Source: Pseudomonas kilonensis (lineage in GTDB: Bacteria > Pseudomonadota > Gammaproteobacteria > Pseudomonadales > Pseudomonadaceae). Taken from it: a stretch of DNA of 64,000 bases. Each line of letters opens with the position of its first letter. The first letter of the stretch is position 1. Both the position numbers and the translations under genes were made by a program. The notes beneath the pieces are model-generated. The model was given only the letters and a program-made list of their open reading frames with translations. It did no database searches and had not been told where the DNA came from. Of this stretch, positions 43,725 to 52,973 are shown piece by piece. The DNA is taken from positions 186,001 to 250,000 of the forward strand of contig NZ_LHVH01000019.1 of NCBI RefSeq assembly GCF_001269885.1, in the 5' to 3' direction.

Positions 43725-44048
43725 TCACGGCGCGGGAGCAGGGGCGAGGTAGGCGCTGGCATCGTCATCGTCCCGGAAGTAGATCTCGAGCTCGCGCAGG
43801 TGCAGCGACGCTGGTGTGTAGCGGGCTTCGATGACATTGCCCTGGCGGTCCAGGCCCTTGAGCTTGTAGCAGCCGTCGTCCACCTTGATGCGCTGCACCG
43901 TCCAGCCGTACCGCTGTTCCACCTGCAGGCGCAGGGTTTCCCGTGGCTGCCAGTCATTGACCGGTTCGCCGCAGTCGTCATCGGCCAAGGCGTAACCGTT
44001 GGCCAGCACGCTTATCAGCGCAGTGCTGGCGATAAAACCTGATTTCAT
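43725..44048 (-). CDS. Periplasmic PepSY-domain protein
   Basis: 107 residues from the ATG at 44046-44048 with CAGGAGA upstream. Signal peptide MKSGFIASTALISVLANGYALA; the rest is one PepSY domain (LRLQVEQRYGWTVQRIKVDDGCYKLKGLDRQGNVIEARYTPAS), with two cysteines that could form a disulfide. It is the first gene of the flavin-transfer operon and is divergent from the two-component system at 44179. PepSY proteins next to sensor kinases often inhibit or tune them (inference). Confidence 0.88.
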   Translation of the reverse strand: MKSGFIASTALISVLANGYALADDDCGEPVNDWQPRETLRLQVEQRYGWTVQRIKVDDGCYKLKGLDRQGNVIEARYTPASLHLRELEIYFRDDDDASAYLAPAPAP

Positions 44049-44178
44049 GATCTGTCTCCTGCCGGGGCTTCGTTGTGGGCATACCCTACGGTGCATTCCT
44101 GACAGCCAGCTGAATCTTCAGATTCACGTCAGGTAAGGCCGCTAAGGTGCGGCAAACCACGATGACAGGAGCTGCCCG

Positions 44179-44838
44179 ATGCGGGTTTTATTGGTTGAGG
44201 ACTCGCCAAGGTTGGGGGAGGCGGTGCGCGAGCAGATCGCCGATGACGGCCATGCCGTTGATTGGGTGCAGAACCTTGCCCATGCACGCAGCAGCGTGAG
44301 CACGACCGCTTATGACCTGATCCTGCTTGACTTGATGTTGCCGGACGGCCGAGGGCTGGACTTCCTGCGCCAGCGACGCAGCGCAGGTGAGGCGACTGCG
44401 GTGATCATCCTGACGGCCCAGGACCAGATCTCTGATCGAATCGCCGGCCTCAATGCCGGCGCCGACGATTACCTGGTCAAACCCTTCGACCTGTTTGAAC
44501 TGTCGGCCCGTGTGGCTGCGGTGGCCCGTCGTTACAGCGGCAACCCCAATCCCCAGATCAGGCTCGGTGAGCTGCACGTCGACATGACGGCCCGTACGTT
44601 GCATCGGGCCGGCATGGCCGTGGACCTCACTGCCCGGGAATGGGCGCTGTTGGAGGCATTCATCCAGCGTCCCGGCGCGCTGCTGTCCAAGGGGCAACTC
44701 GAAGATCGGCTGTACGCCTTCGGCGCCGAAATTGAAAGCAACACGATCGAGGTCTATATCAGTCGATTGCGAAAGAAACTCGGGCGCGACCTGATTGAAA
44801 CCGTGCGGGGCATGGGTTACCGGATGGTGTCGGCATGA
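44179..44838 (+). CDS. OmpR/PhoB-family response regulator
   Basis: 219 residues. REC domain with D51 (LILLDLMLPDGRG) and the K in DDYLVKPFDLFE; winged helix with LTAREWALLEAFI, SNTIEVYISRLRKKLG and IETVRGMGYRMVS. It is followed by, and overlaps, its kinase gene, and is divergent from the PepSY/DUF2271/ApbE operon across 130 bp. The gap holds TTCAGATTCACGTCAGG and flanking CAGCCAGCTGAATC, possible binding repeats. Control of the flavin-transfer operon is likely but inferred. Confidence 0.95.
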   Translation: MRVLLVEDSPRLGEAVREQIADDGHAVDWVQNLAHARSSVSTTAYDLILLDLMLPDGRGLDFLRQRRSAGEATAVIILTAQDQISDRIAGLNAGADDYLVKPFDLFELSARVAAVARRYSGNPNPQIRLGELHVDMTARTLHRAGMAVDLTAREWALLEAFIQRPGALLSKGQLEDRLYAFGAEIESNTIEVYISRLRKKLGRDLIETVRGMGYRMVSA

Positions 44839-46193
44839 AGACGACCTTCAGCCTGCAAAAACGTCTGGGCCTGGGACTGACGCTGGGCATGACGTTGCTC
44901 TGGCTGATGGCGACAATCGGCACTTGGCGCGGGGTGCAACATGAGCTGAACGAGGCCTTTGACAGCGCACTTGAGGAGACCGCCCAACGCATCCTCCCCC
45001 TGGCCGTGCTGGAAATCAGCAACCGGGAAAACCCGGAGGAGGTGCAACAGGTTGCCACCCTGAAGATGCACAAGGAGCACCTGACTTATCTGGTGCGCGA
45101 TGCTGCAGGCAAGGTCCTGATGCAGTCCCACGATGCCAACCCGCAGATCTTCAGCAAACACCCGGCCGAGGGGTTCTCCACGATTGGAAAGTACCGTCTG
45201 TATGGCGCCAGTGCGCTGCGTGAGACGGTATTCATCGAAGTCGCCGAGCCGTTGCGCCATCGCCGCGAGGCCGCACGACAGGCCTTGTTTACCTTGTTGT
45301 GGCCGTTATTGGCGCTGGTCCCCATCAGCCTGTTGGGGACCTGGTTATTGGTGCGCATGAGCCTGGGCAGCGTGCTGGCCTATCGTTACGCGGTAGAGGC
45401 CCGTGGCGTGGGTGATCTGTCGCCGATCAAGGTGTCGCGCCTGCCGGCAGAAATCAACCCCTTGGCGGATGCGGTAAACCGCCTGTTGGAGCGCTTGCGC
45501 AAGGCCCTGGAGGCCGAACGCAGCTTCACTGCCAATAGCGCACATGAGCTGCGTACACCCTTGGCCGCGACACTGGCGCAAGTCCAGAGGCTGTACCAGG
45601 AGGCCCCTGAAGGCCCGTTGCGTTTGCGTGCGAAAAAGATCGAAAGCGCTTTGCGCGAATTGGCCCGGTTATCGGAAAAACTCATGCAATTGGCCAAGGC
45701 TGAAGGGGGCGGACTGCTCTCGCAAGCGCCCCAGGACCTGGTCCCATTGTTGGCTCACGTGGTGGATGAGTGGCGGCACAACAGCACCCGCCAGATCGCG
45801 CTGCAACTTCCTGCCCAGGCCCATGTGTATTCGACCGTCGACCCGGATGCCTTTGGCATTCTGTTGCGCAATCTGATCGAGAACGCATTGAAGTACGGTG
45901 CGATGGATCAACCCATCGAAGTCACCCTCACGGACCAGGCGCTGTTGCGGGTGATCAATGCCGGACCGGTGGTGCCGGTGGCCGTCCTGCAGCACCTGAC
46001 CGAACGTTTCGTGCGCGGCCAGAGCGAAACCAGTGGGTCGGGATTGGGGTTGGCGATCGTCAAGACGATTGTGCAGGGGATCAATGGACGAATCGAACTG
46101 TTGTCTCCGGCAAAAGACCGAGAGGAGGGGTTCGAGGTTCGGGTCTGGCTACCACTTGCCACCGTTGCCGTCGGCCATTCGTCAGCCAGCTAA
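44835..46193 (+). CDS. Sensor histidine kinase
   Basis: 452 residues, ATGA overlap with the regulator. TM1 about 10-29; a periplasmic sensor of about 120 residues; TM2 about 150-173. H237 in FTANSAHELRTPLAATLAQV; N box NLIENALKYGA; G2 GSGLGLAIVKTI. The G1 region is short (TLTDQALLRVINAGPVVPV), departing from the usual DxGxGI, so ATP-lid structure may be altered. It pairs with the upstream regulator. Confidence 0.94.
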   Translation: MKTTFSLQKRLGLGLTLGMTLLWLMATIGTWRGVQHELNEAFDSALEETAQRILPLAVLEISNRENPEEVQQVATLKMHKEHLTYLVRDAAGKVLMQSHDANPQIFSKHPAEGFSTIGKYRLYGASALRETVFIEVAEPLRHRREAARQALFTLLWPLLALVPISLLGTWLLVRMSLGSVLAYRYAVEARGVGDLSPIKVSRLPAEINPLADAVNRLLERLRKALEAERSFTANSAHELRTPLAATLAQVQRLYQEAPEGPLRLRAKKIESALRELARLSEKLMQLAKAEGGGLLSQAPQDLVPLLAHVVDEWRHNSTRQIALQLPAQAHVYSTVDPDAFGILLRNLIENALKYGAMDQPIEVTLTDQALLRVINAGPVVPVAVLQHLTERFVRGQSETSGSGLGLAIVKTIVQGINGRIELLSPAKDREEGFEVRVWLPLATVAVGHSSAS

Positions 46194-46282
46194 CCCGGGC
46201 ATTCTTGACAATCAATCGACCTTGAGCAAATACTCGCACCCATATTCATATATATGACTAGATAACAAGGTGAATAAGGTCA

Positions 46283-47014
46283 ATGAAATCTCTCTCCAGT
46301 GATGCCCGCCTGCCGCTGTATCAACGTTTACGCGACCAATTGGCTGAACAGATCGCCAATAATCGCTGGCGTCCGGGGGAGGCGATTCCTACTGAGGCGG
46401 CACTTTCAGCCGAATACCAGTTGTCTACCGGCACGGTGCGCAAGGCCATCGATGCATTGGTCAGCGAGGGCGTCCTGGAGCGCCAGCAGGGGCGTGGCAC
46501 CTTCATTCGCCGGCCGCAATTTCAATCGTCGCTGTTCCGGTTTTTCCGCTTTCAAAGCGCTTCAGGCGAACGCCGGGTTCCCGAGAGCCGGATCCTGTCC
46601 GTGGAGCCGGTGGCCGCGCCTTCGGCGGTGGCCCAGGCGCTGGGGTTGCCGGCGGATGCGCCGGTGATTCGCATCGTGCGGGTGCGTCTGCTGGATGTAG
46701 CGCCGGTGCTCGCCGAAGAAATCTGGCTGCCCCGCAACCGTTTCCAACCCTTGCTCGAGATCGACCTGAGTCAAAAGGGACCGCTGCTTTATCCCATCTA
46801 TGAAGAAACCTGCGGTCAGGTGGTCGCCTATGCCGAAGAAACCCTCACCGCCGAATCGGTGAATGAGGTGTACGCGCGATTGCTGCAGGTACCGGTCAAC
46901 AGCCCGGTGGTGGTGATCGAGCGTCTGGCGCGGGACTACGCCGGCAATCCCCTGGAGTGGCGACGCTCACGCGGGCACGCCGAGCATTTCCGCTACCGCG
47001 TGGAAATCCGCTGA
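46283..47014 (+). CDS. GntR-family regulator with UTRA domain (HutC-like)
   Basis: 243 residues. N-terminal GntR winged helix (PLYQRLRDQLAEQIANNRWRPGEAIPTEAALSAEYQLSTGTVRKAI, then LERQQGRGTFIRRP) and a C-terminal UTRA ligand domain (~95-240, VVAYAEETLTAESVNEVYARLL). Probably represses the MFS-amidohydrolase unit that follows 122 bp downstream until the transported substrate is present. AT-rich sequence with CATATATATG just ahead of the gene may be its operator. Confidence 0.92.
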   Translation: MKSLSSDARLPLYQRLRDQLAEQIANNRWRPGEAIPTEAALSAEYQLSTGTVRKAIDALVSEGVLERQQGRGTFIRRPQFQSSLFRFFRFQSASGERRVPESRILSVEPVAAPSAVAQALGLPADAPVIRIVRVRLLDVAPVLAEEIWLPRNRFQPLLEIDLSQKGPLLYPIYEETCGQVVAYAEETLTAESVNEVYARLLQVPVNSPVVVIERLARDYAGNPLEWRRSRGHAEHFRYRVEIR

Positions 47015-47136
47015 CCCCACCTGGCTAGCGGCGAGTCGGTCGCCGCAGCCCTTATCGTTTTGTTTGCCATGACTGGCCTTGCAGCGGCGCGGTTCGCTCT
47101 CGGCTGCCTTTCGTTCCAGCCATAAGGATAAAAATC

Positions 47137-48426
47137 ATGTTCAGTTGGTATCGCCAAGTCACTGCGCGGGAGCGCAAAACGTTTTGGGCCTGTTTCGGCG
47201 GATGGTCGCTCGACGCCCTGGAAGTACAGATGTTCGGCCTGGCGATACCGGCGTTGATCGCCGCTTTCGCCCTGACCAAGGGCGATGCCGGGCTGGTCAG
47301 CGGTGTGACCCTGGTCACTTCGGCCATTGGCGGTTGGGTCGGCGGGACGCTGTCGGACCGTTACGGTCGGGTGCGCACGCTGCAGTGGATGATCTTGTGG
47401 TTTTCGTTCTTTACCTTCCTGTCGGCGTTCGTCACCGGTTTCCACCAGTTGTTGATCGTCAAGGCGTTGCAGGGCTTTGGGATCGGCGGGGAGTGGGCGG
47501 CTGGTGCGGTATTGATGGCCGAGACCATCAACCCCAAGTACCGCGGCAAGGTCATGGGCACGGTACAAAGCGCCTGGGCGGTGGGTTGGGGGCTGGCGGT
47601 CGGCGTCTTCACGCTGATCTACTCCCTTGTGCCGCAAGACATGGCCTGGCGGGTGATGTTCGTCGTGGGGCTGCTGCCGTCGTTCCTGATTATCTGGGTG
47701 CGGCGCAACGTTGAAGAGCCCGACAGTTTCCAGCGCCTGAAAAAAGAAAACGTCATCCCGCAAAGCTTCTTCAAATCCCTGGGCGGTATCTTTCGCCCCG
47801 AGCTGATCCGCGTGACCTTGTTTGGCGGGTTGCTGGGGCTGGGGGCACACGGTGGTTACCACGCGGTGATGACCTGGCTGCCGACCTTCCTCAAGACCGA
47901 GCGCAACCTGTCGGTACTCAACTCCGGCGGTTACCTGGCGGTGATCATCTTCGCTTTCTGGTGCGGCTGCGTGGTCAGTGGCTTGTTGATCGATCGTATC
48001 GGACGTCGCAAGAACATCGTGCTATTCGCGCTGTGCTGCGTGGTGACCGTGCAGTGTTATGTGTTCCTGCCGTTGAGCAACACCCAGATGCTGTTCCTGG
48101 GTTTCCCGCTCGGCTTCTTCGCGGCGGGCATTCCGGCGAGCCTCGGGGCGTTTTTCAACGAGCTGTACCCGGCGGATGTCCGCGGCGCCGGCGTGGGGTT
48201 CTGCTACAACTTTGGCCGGGTGCTCTCGGCGGTGTTCCCGTTCCTGGTCGGGCACATGAGTGACTCCATGTCCCTGGGCTCGGCCATTGGCATCGACGCC
48301 GGGATTGCCTACGGCGTGGCGGTGATCGCGGCGCTTTGCCTGCCGGAAACCCGCGGTCGCAGCCTGGAAGCCACTGCTGCATCGGCGCCTGCGGTGGAGA
48401 GTGACGGCCAGGGCGCCCGAGCCTGA
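47137..48426 (+). CDS. MFS transporter, aromatic acid:H+ symporter (AAHS)-like
   Basis: 429 residues with 12 membrane helices. The MFS loop 2-3 motif GGTLSDRYGRVRTL and its second-half counterpart GLLIDRIGRRKN are present, and GFGIGGEWAAGAVLMAE is typical of the AAHS/sialate-like subgroup. It likely imports a carboxylic or aromatic acid. It is 19 bp upstream of the amidohydrolase gene, so transport and hydrolysis of the same compound are expected. Substrate not identifiable. Confidence 0.92.
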   Translation: MFSWYRQVTARERKTFWACFGGWSLDALEVQMFGLAIPALIAAFALTKGDAGLVSGVTLVTSAIGGWVGGTLSDRYGRVRTLQWMILWFSFFTFLSAFVTGFHQLLIVKALQGFGIGGEWAAGAVLMAETINPKYRGKVMGTVQSAWAVGWGLAVGVFTLIYSLVPQDMAWRVMFVVGLLPSFLIIWVRRNVEEPDSFQRLKKENVIPQSFFKSLGGIFRPELIRVTLFGGLLGLGAHGGYHAVMTWLPTFLKTERNLSVLNSGGYLAVIIFAFWCGCVVSGLLIDRIGRRKNIVLFALCCVVTVQCYVFLPLSNTQMLFLGFPLGFFAAGIPASLGAFFNELYPADVRGAGVGFCYNFGRVLSAVFPFLVGHMSDSMSLGSAIGIDAGIAYGVAVIAALCLPETRGRSLEATAASAPAVESDGQGARA

Positions 48427-48445
48427 TTTTCCTTATTTTCGATAG

Positions 48446-49285
48446 ATGAAACCCATGGTTGATACCCGTACTACGCCGATCACCGGCATTGACTGTCACG
48501 CCCACGTATTCAGCCGCGGGCTGGAACTGGTGGCTGTCCGGCGCTACACACCCGACTATGACGCCACGCTCGCCCAGTACCTGGGCCACCTGCACACCCA
48601 CGGCTTGAGCCATGGCGTGTTGGTGCAGCCGAGTTTTCTCGGCACGGATAACCGCTACTTGCTGGCCGCGCTGCGGCAGGCGCCAGCGCAATTGCGCGGG
48701 GTCGTGGTGGTGGCGCGAGATATCAGCCGCGCCGAGCTGGATGACATGGCCCGGTTGGGCGTGGTCGGTGTTCGCTTGAACCTGATGGGCGAAGCCTTGC
48801 CTGACTTTCGCGACGTTGCCTGGAACGGTTTTTTGGGGCACCTCGCAGAACTGGGTTGGCATGTCGAGTTGCACGCCAACCTGATGGACTTACCGGGGCT
48901 GATTGATCAGCTGTTGCCATTTGGCATCCCGTTGGTGGTCGATCACTTCGGTCGCCCGGATGCGCGTTTGGGCCTCGATCAACCTGGCTTTGCCCAATTG
49001 ATGGAGCTTGGGCAGGGCGGGCACCTGTGGATGAAGGTGTCCGGCATCTATCGATTGGGCGCAACGGCGCCGCAGAATCTTGAATTCGCCCGCGCCTCGT
49101 TGACGTTGCTGGAACACAGCTTTGGCCCCGAGCGCTTGGTATGGGGCAGCGACTGGCCGCACACGCAGCATGAAGAACATGTCGGTTTCGAAACGGTCAT
49201 GGGGCAGTTGCGCGCATTGGAATGTTCGGCGTCGCTGATGCAGGCGTTATTGGTCCAGGCACCCCAGGCATTATTCAGGTTTTGA
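48446..49285 (+). CDS. Amidohydrolase-2 family (TIM-barrel) hydrolase
   Basis: 279 residues. Metal-site HxH at IDCHAHVFSRGL, then HVELHANLMDL, PLVVDHFGRPDA, and the terminal aspartate in ERLVWGSDWPHTQH. This resembles 2-pyrone-4,6-dicarboxylate lactonase and related lactone/dicarboxylate hydrolases. With the preceding AAHS-like transporter and GntR regulator it forms a compact uptake-and-hydrolysis unit. An internal ATG at the fourth codon is an alternative start. Confidence 0.88.
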   Translation: MKPMVDTRTTPITGIDCHAHVFSRGLELVAVRRYTPDYDATLAQYLGHLHTHGLSHGVLVQPSFLGTDNRYLLAALRQAPAQLRGVVVVARDISRAELDDMARLGVVGVRLNLMGEALPDFRDVAWNGFLGHLAELGWHVELHANLMDLPGLIDQLLPFGIPLVVDHFGRPDARLGLDQPGFAQLMELGQGGHLWMKVSGIYRLGATAPQNLEFARASLTLLEHSFGPERLVWGSDWPHTQHEEHVGFETVMGQLRALECSASLMQALLVQAPQALFRF

Positions 49286-49371
49286 GGCGCGCGGCCTGTG
49301 ACGTCAAGTTTTCCTGAACTCGCCCAGTGAATAGGGATCTAGACTCCATTCAGGCGGTTTGAGGATGACTG

Positions 49372-51555
49372 ATGTCGAACATTGAAGAGCTACCCAGGGA
49401 AACGCGTGCGCCAAGCGAGTACGAAAGCTTGATCGCGATGGGGACGAGCGCACTCGATGCCATCCCCGGTGCCGTGTACCTCTGTGATCGCCAGGGGTGG
49501 CTCGTCAGGTACAACAGCGAGGCGGCCGAGCTGTGGGGAAGGGCGCCAGCACTTGGAGAGAACGCTGACCGTTTCTGCGGTGCCCATCGACTGTTCCTGA
49601 CCGACGGTACGCCGCTGGCATTCGAACACTGTCCGACGGCCTCGGCACTCGATACCGGCATTGCCTCGCGCAATCAGGAAGTGCTCATCCAGCGCCCGGA
49701 TGGCTCGCGGTTCGTGGCGCTGATGAATATCCGCGCCCTCAGGGATTGGCGGGGCGTCATTCAAGGGGTGATCAACTGCTTCCAGGATGTTTCGGCGCAC
49801 CATGCCATGGCCGAGGAGCTTCGGCGCAAGAGTGCCGACCTGGAAGACTTTTTCGAAAACAGCGCCGTGGGCCTGCATATCGTCAGTGGCGAGGGCATCA
49901 TCCTGCGCGCCAACAAGGCGGAGCTGGCGCTGCTGGGCTATTCGGCGGACGAGTACATCGGTCGCCACATCACCGAGTTTCATGTCGACGAGCCGGTCAT
50001 TGGTGACATCCTCACCAAGTTGGGCAGCGGCGACTGCCTGCAAAGCTATCCGGCGCGACTGAGGGCCAAGGATGGCTCGATCAAGCATGTCACGATCACT
50101 TCGAATGGCCGGTTCGAGGACGGAAAACTCTTCAATACACGCTGCTTCACCCTCGACAGGAGCTGCGTTCACGCGGCGGAGGCGGCGCGCCAGGAGAGCG
50201 ATGACCGGCTTTCGGCGACCTATGAGGCGGTGACCATCGGGATTTCCGAGGTCGATATGGATGGGCGCTTGCTCCGGGTGAACGACGCCCTGTGCAACAT
50301 GCTGGGCCGTTCGCGGGAAGAGCTCCTGTCGATGACATTCCTGGACTATACCCACCCGGATTGCATCCCGCAGGACGCGGGGTTGTACGCCCGCCAGGTG
50401 GCCGGTGAGCTGGATAACTACGTGCTGCGCAAGCGCGCCCTGAAGCCCGATGGCGAGGTGGTTTACCTCGACATCCATAGCTCGTCGGTGAGGGACGCCA
50501 GCGGTACGTTTCGTTATGGCGTGCGAGTGCTGCAGGACGTCACGCTGGCGCGGCGGATGGAAAACCAGATCCGTGAAAGCGAACGGCACATGCGCAATCT
50601 GCTCGAGGCGTTGCCTGCCGCGGTGTACACCACCGACGCGGATGGCCGCATCACCTTCTACAATCGCGCCGCTGTCGAACTGTCCGGGCGCATGCCTCAG
50701 TTAGGCGACATGTGGTGCGTGACCTGGAAACTGTTCAATACGGACGGCACCGCGCTACCCCACGATCAATGCCCGATGGCGGTGGCCCTGAAGGAAAACC
50801 GGCCGATACGCGGCGTCGAGGCCGTTGCAGAACGGCCGGACGGTAGCCGCGTTCCGTTCACGCCTTATCCCACGCCTTTGCATGATGCCGATGGAAACCT
50901 GGTGGGCGCCATCAACATGCTGGTCGACATCTCCGAGCGAAAACAGGCGGAATATCGACAGAAGACGCTGATCGATGAACTCAATCACCGGGTCAAGAAC
51001 ACCCTGGCCACGGTGCAATCGCTGGCGGCCCAGACGGCGCGCAATGCCGAGGATGCGAAAGACGGCTACAGGCGTTTCGAGGCAAGGCTCCTGGCGTTGT
51101 CGCGGGCACACGATCTCTTGACGAAACGGCATTGGGGGCAGACGCCGCTCGACACCCTGGCCCACGAAGTGCTGATGCCGGTGTTTGGGCATGAGCCTGG
51201 CCGCATCGTGATTGAAGGTCCTTCTGCAGACGTCGGCACTCGCGTGGCGCTCAACCTTACGATGACCCTCAATGAATTGGCGATCAACGCGCTGAAATAT
51301 GGGGCAATGTCGGTCGAGACCGGGACGCTTGCAGTCACTTGGCACCTGCAAGCCCAGGCGGACGGAACGTTGCTGACCCTCGACTGGCGCGAACAAGGAG
51401 GGCCACCGGTGTCACCGCCGGAACGGGAAGGGCTCGGTTCACGCTTGATGCAGCGCTGCATCGAGCGCGACTTGGCCGGCCAGTTCGACCTCACCTACGC
51501 TCCGCAAGGCGTTTGCTGCCGCTTTTCGTTCCTGATTGGGATGACAGGGGCATGA
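49372..51555 (+). CDS. Multi-PAS HWE/HisKA_2-type sensor kinase
   Basis: 727 residues, no clear membrane helices. Four PAS domains can be placed at roughly 22-140, 150-265, 275-395 and 400-525 (e.g. FFENSAVGLHIVSGEGIILRAN, LLEALPAAVYTTDADGRITFYN). The kinase core has the phospho-acceptor in DELNHRVKNTLATVQSLAAQTAR, the NELAINALKYGAMS N box and the LDWREQGGPP W-x-E motif of HWE kinases, ending EGLGSRLMQR. It is coupled to a single-domain receiver gene. The signal is unknown; PAS domains 1 and 4 share a WxRAPxLGE-like motif. Confidence 0.92.
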   Translation: MSNIEELPRETRAPSEYESLIAMGTSALDAIPGAVYLCDRQGWLVRYNSEAAELWGRAPALGENADRFCGAHRLFLTDGTPLAFEHCPTASALDTGIASRNQEVLIQRPDGSRFVALMNIRALRDWRGVIQGVINCFQDVSAHHAMAEELRRKSADLEDFFENSAVGLHIVSGEGIILRANKAELALLGYSADEYIGRHITEFHVDEPVIGDILTKLGSGDCLQSYPARLRAKDGSIKHVTITSNGRFEDGKLFNTRCFTLDRSCVHAAEAARQESDDRLSATYEAVTIGISEVDMDGRLLRVNDALCNMLGRSREELLSMTFLDYTHPDCIPQDAGLYARQVAGELDNYVLRKRALKPDGEVVYLDIHSSSVRDASGTFRYGVRVLQDVTLARRMENQIRESERHMRNLLEALPAAVYTTDADGRITFYNRAAVELSGRMPQLGDMWCVTWKLFNTDGTALPHDQCPMAVALKENRPIRGVEAVAERPDGSRVPFTPYPTPLHDADGNLVGAINMLVDISERKQAEYRQKTLIDELNHRVKNTLATVQSLAAQTARNAEDAKDGYRRFEARLLALSRAHDLLTKRHWGQTPLDTLAHEVLMPVFGHEPGRIVIEGPSADVGTRVALNLTMTLNELAINALKYGAMSVETGTLAVTWHLQAQADGTLLTLDWREQGGPPVSPPEREGLGSRLMQRCIERDLAGQFDLTYAPQGVCCRFSFLIGMTGA

Positions 51556-51953
51556 CCCCCTTTGCGGGCGTCAGGGTGCTGGTCGTCGAGGACGAAGGCG
51601 CGATTGCCCTGTTGATCGAAGAGATGCTGGAGGAATTCGGATGCGAGGTGGTGGCGTCGGTTGCGCGGCTCGCTGCTGCATGTGAAGTCGCTGGCTCGGC
51701 GCAGGTTGACCTGGCGATCCTGGACGTCAACCTGGCGGGCGAGCGGGTCTTCCCGGTGGCCAACATTCTTCACGGTCGCAAGATTCCCTTCCTGTTCAGC
51801 ACCGGATACGGCGCCAGCGGACTGCCAGCCGAATACGCCGGGTGCCCGGTCCTGCACAAGCCATTTTCGCAAAGTGAGTTGCAGCAGAAAATGGCCGTTA
51901 CGCTGAAGGAGGACCGCGAAAGCGGCCTGGCATCCAGCACCGATGCCAACTGA
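51552..51953 (+). CDS. Single-domain response regulator (receiver only)
   Basis: 133 residues from the ATG at 51552, overlapping the kinase stop (ATGA). REC domain: acidic VVEDEG, phospho-acceptor in VDLAILDVNLAGE (D56-type position), LFSTGYG, and K in PVLHKPFSQ. There is no output domain, so it probably passes on or buffers phosphate from the HWE kinase, as stand-alone receivers of this type do. REP elements follow its stop. Confidence 0.92.
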   Translation: MTPFAGVRVLVVEDEGAIALLIEEMLEEFGCEVVASVARLAAACEVAGSAQVDLAILDVNLAGERVFPVANILHGRKIPFLFSTGYGASGLPAEYAGCPVLHKPFSQSELQQKMAVTLKEDRESGLASSTDAN

Positions 51954-51960
51954 CCCGCCG

Positions 51961-52198
51961 CCATCGCGAGCAGGCTCGCTCCCACAATGGGGTAGCGGTG
52001 GACTTGTAAGTGGGTAATCACCACAAGTCCCCTGTGGGAGCGGGCTTGCTCGCGAAAGCGGTGGGTCAATCAACTACGATGCCGACAGGTCCGCCGCCTT
52101 CGCGAGCAAGCCCGCTCCCACATTGGATCGGCGGTGGAGCTTGATTGAGTGACCCCCGCAAGTCCCCCTGTGGGAGCGAGCCTGCTCGCGATGGCGGC
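51961..52198. repeat. Four alternating REP elements
   Basis: REP arms at about 51963-51986 (reverse), 52032-52056 (forward), 52099-52122 (reverse) and 52170-52195 (forward). They fill the gap between the receiver gene and the HIT gene. The spacing of ~68 bp matches the BIME unit seen at 3.1-3.6 kb. Confidence 0.92.
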
Positions 52199-52349
52199 CC
52201 GGCATTCAGCACCGATCCCCACTGATCCAACACCCTCCCCAGCAAGCCCAGTCCCGGTGTTCAAGCAGCCCTCGACAAGACGTTGCCCCTGGACTGTGCT
52301 AAATCTCTTACCGGCAACCCACCTCTCCGAACCCATTCAAGGAGTGATC

Positions 52350-52793
52350 ATGAGTCTCCACGGTCATTACGATCCGCAGAACATCTTTGCGCTGATCCTT
52401 CGCGGCGATGCGCCGTGCTACAAGATTTACGAAGACGCCGATGTGTTGGCCTTCCTGGATCTCTTTCCTCAATCGCGCGGCCATGTCCTGGTCATCCCCA
52501 AAGCCTCCCAGGCGCGAAATATCCTTGAGGTCGAGCCCGCCGTCCTGGGCGCGATGATGTCTGCCGTGCAGCGCCTGACGCGGATCATCGTGGACGAGTT
52601 GCAGCCGGACGGGGTCCAGGTCGCGCAGTTCAATGGTGCTGTGGCCGGGCAAACGGTCTACCACATTCACATGCACATCATCCCTCGTTGGGACGGTGAG
52701 GCGCCCGGCGTGCATGGCAGGGGCAAGGCGGATCCCGAGGAGCTGGAAGCACTCCAGGCGCGTCTGGTCGAGCGCATTCGCTCAGAAGCCTGA
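52350..52793 (+). CDS. HIT-family nucleotide hydrolase
   Basis: 147 residues from the ATG at 52350, with AAGGAG upstream; the frame is open further 5' only through REP sequence. The histidine triad is HIHMHIIPRW near residues 109-118, with the upstream ILRGDAPCYKIYEDADVLAFLD and FPQSRGHVLVIPK blocks typical of the Hint/HinT branch. It should hydrolyse nucleotide phosphoramidates or dinucleotides. Monocistronic. Confidence 0.93.
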   Translation: MSLHGHYDPQNIFALILRGDAPCYKIYEDADVLAFLDLFPQSRGHVLVIPKASQARNILEVEPAVLGAMMSAVQRLTRIIVDELQPDGVQVAQFNGAVAGQTVYHIHMHIIPRWDGEAPGVHGRGKADPEELEALQARLVERIRSEA

Positions 52794-52813
52794 CGCTGGG
52801 CGGGACGCCGTAA

Positions 52814-52832
52814 GGGGCACAGGGCGTGCCCC
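52814..52832 (+). terminator. Hairpin after the HIT gene (possible terminator)
   Basis: GGGGCAC-AGGGC-GTGCCCC forms a perfect 7-bp GC-rich stem 20 bp after the stop. No T-tract follows, so this may be a weak or Rho-assisted terminator. Confidence 0.4.
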
Positions 52833-52973
52833 ACTCATCAAAATGTTCGGCAACCTTGCCACAACGTTCGAGGTTGTGAATCCCGCCACAGAACCCATCA
52901 ACAATTCGCCACCCAATCCCTTGCCAACCGCTACCATTGCGCGCTGACCTCCTGACACCCGGACTTCACTTTC

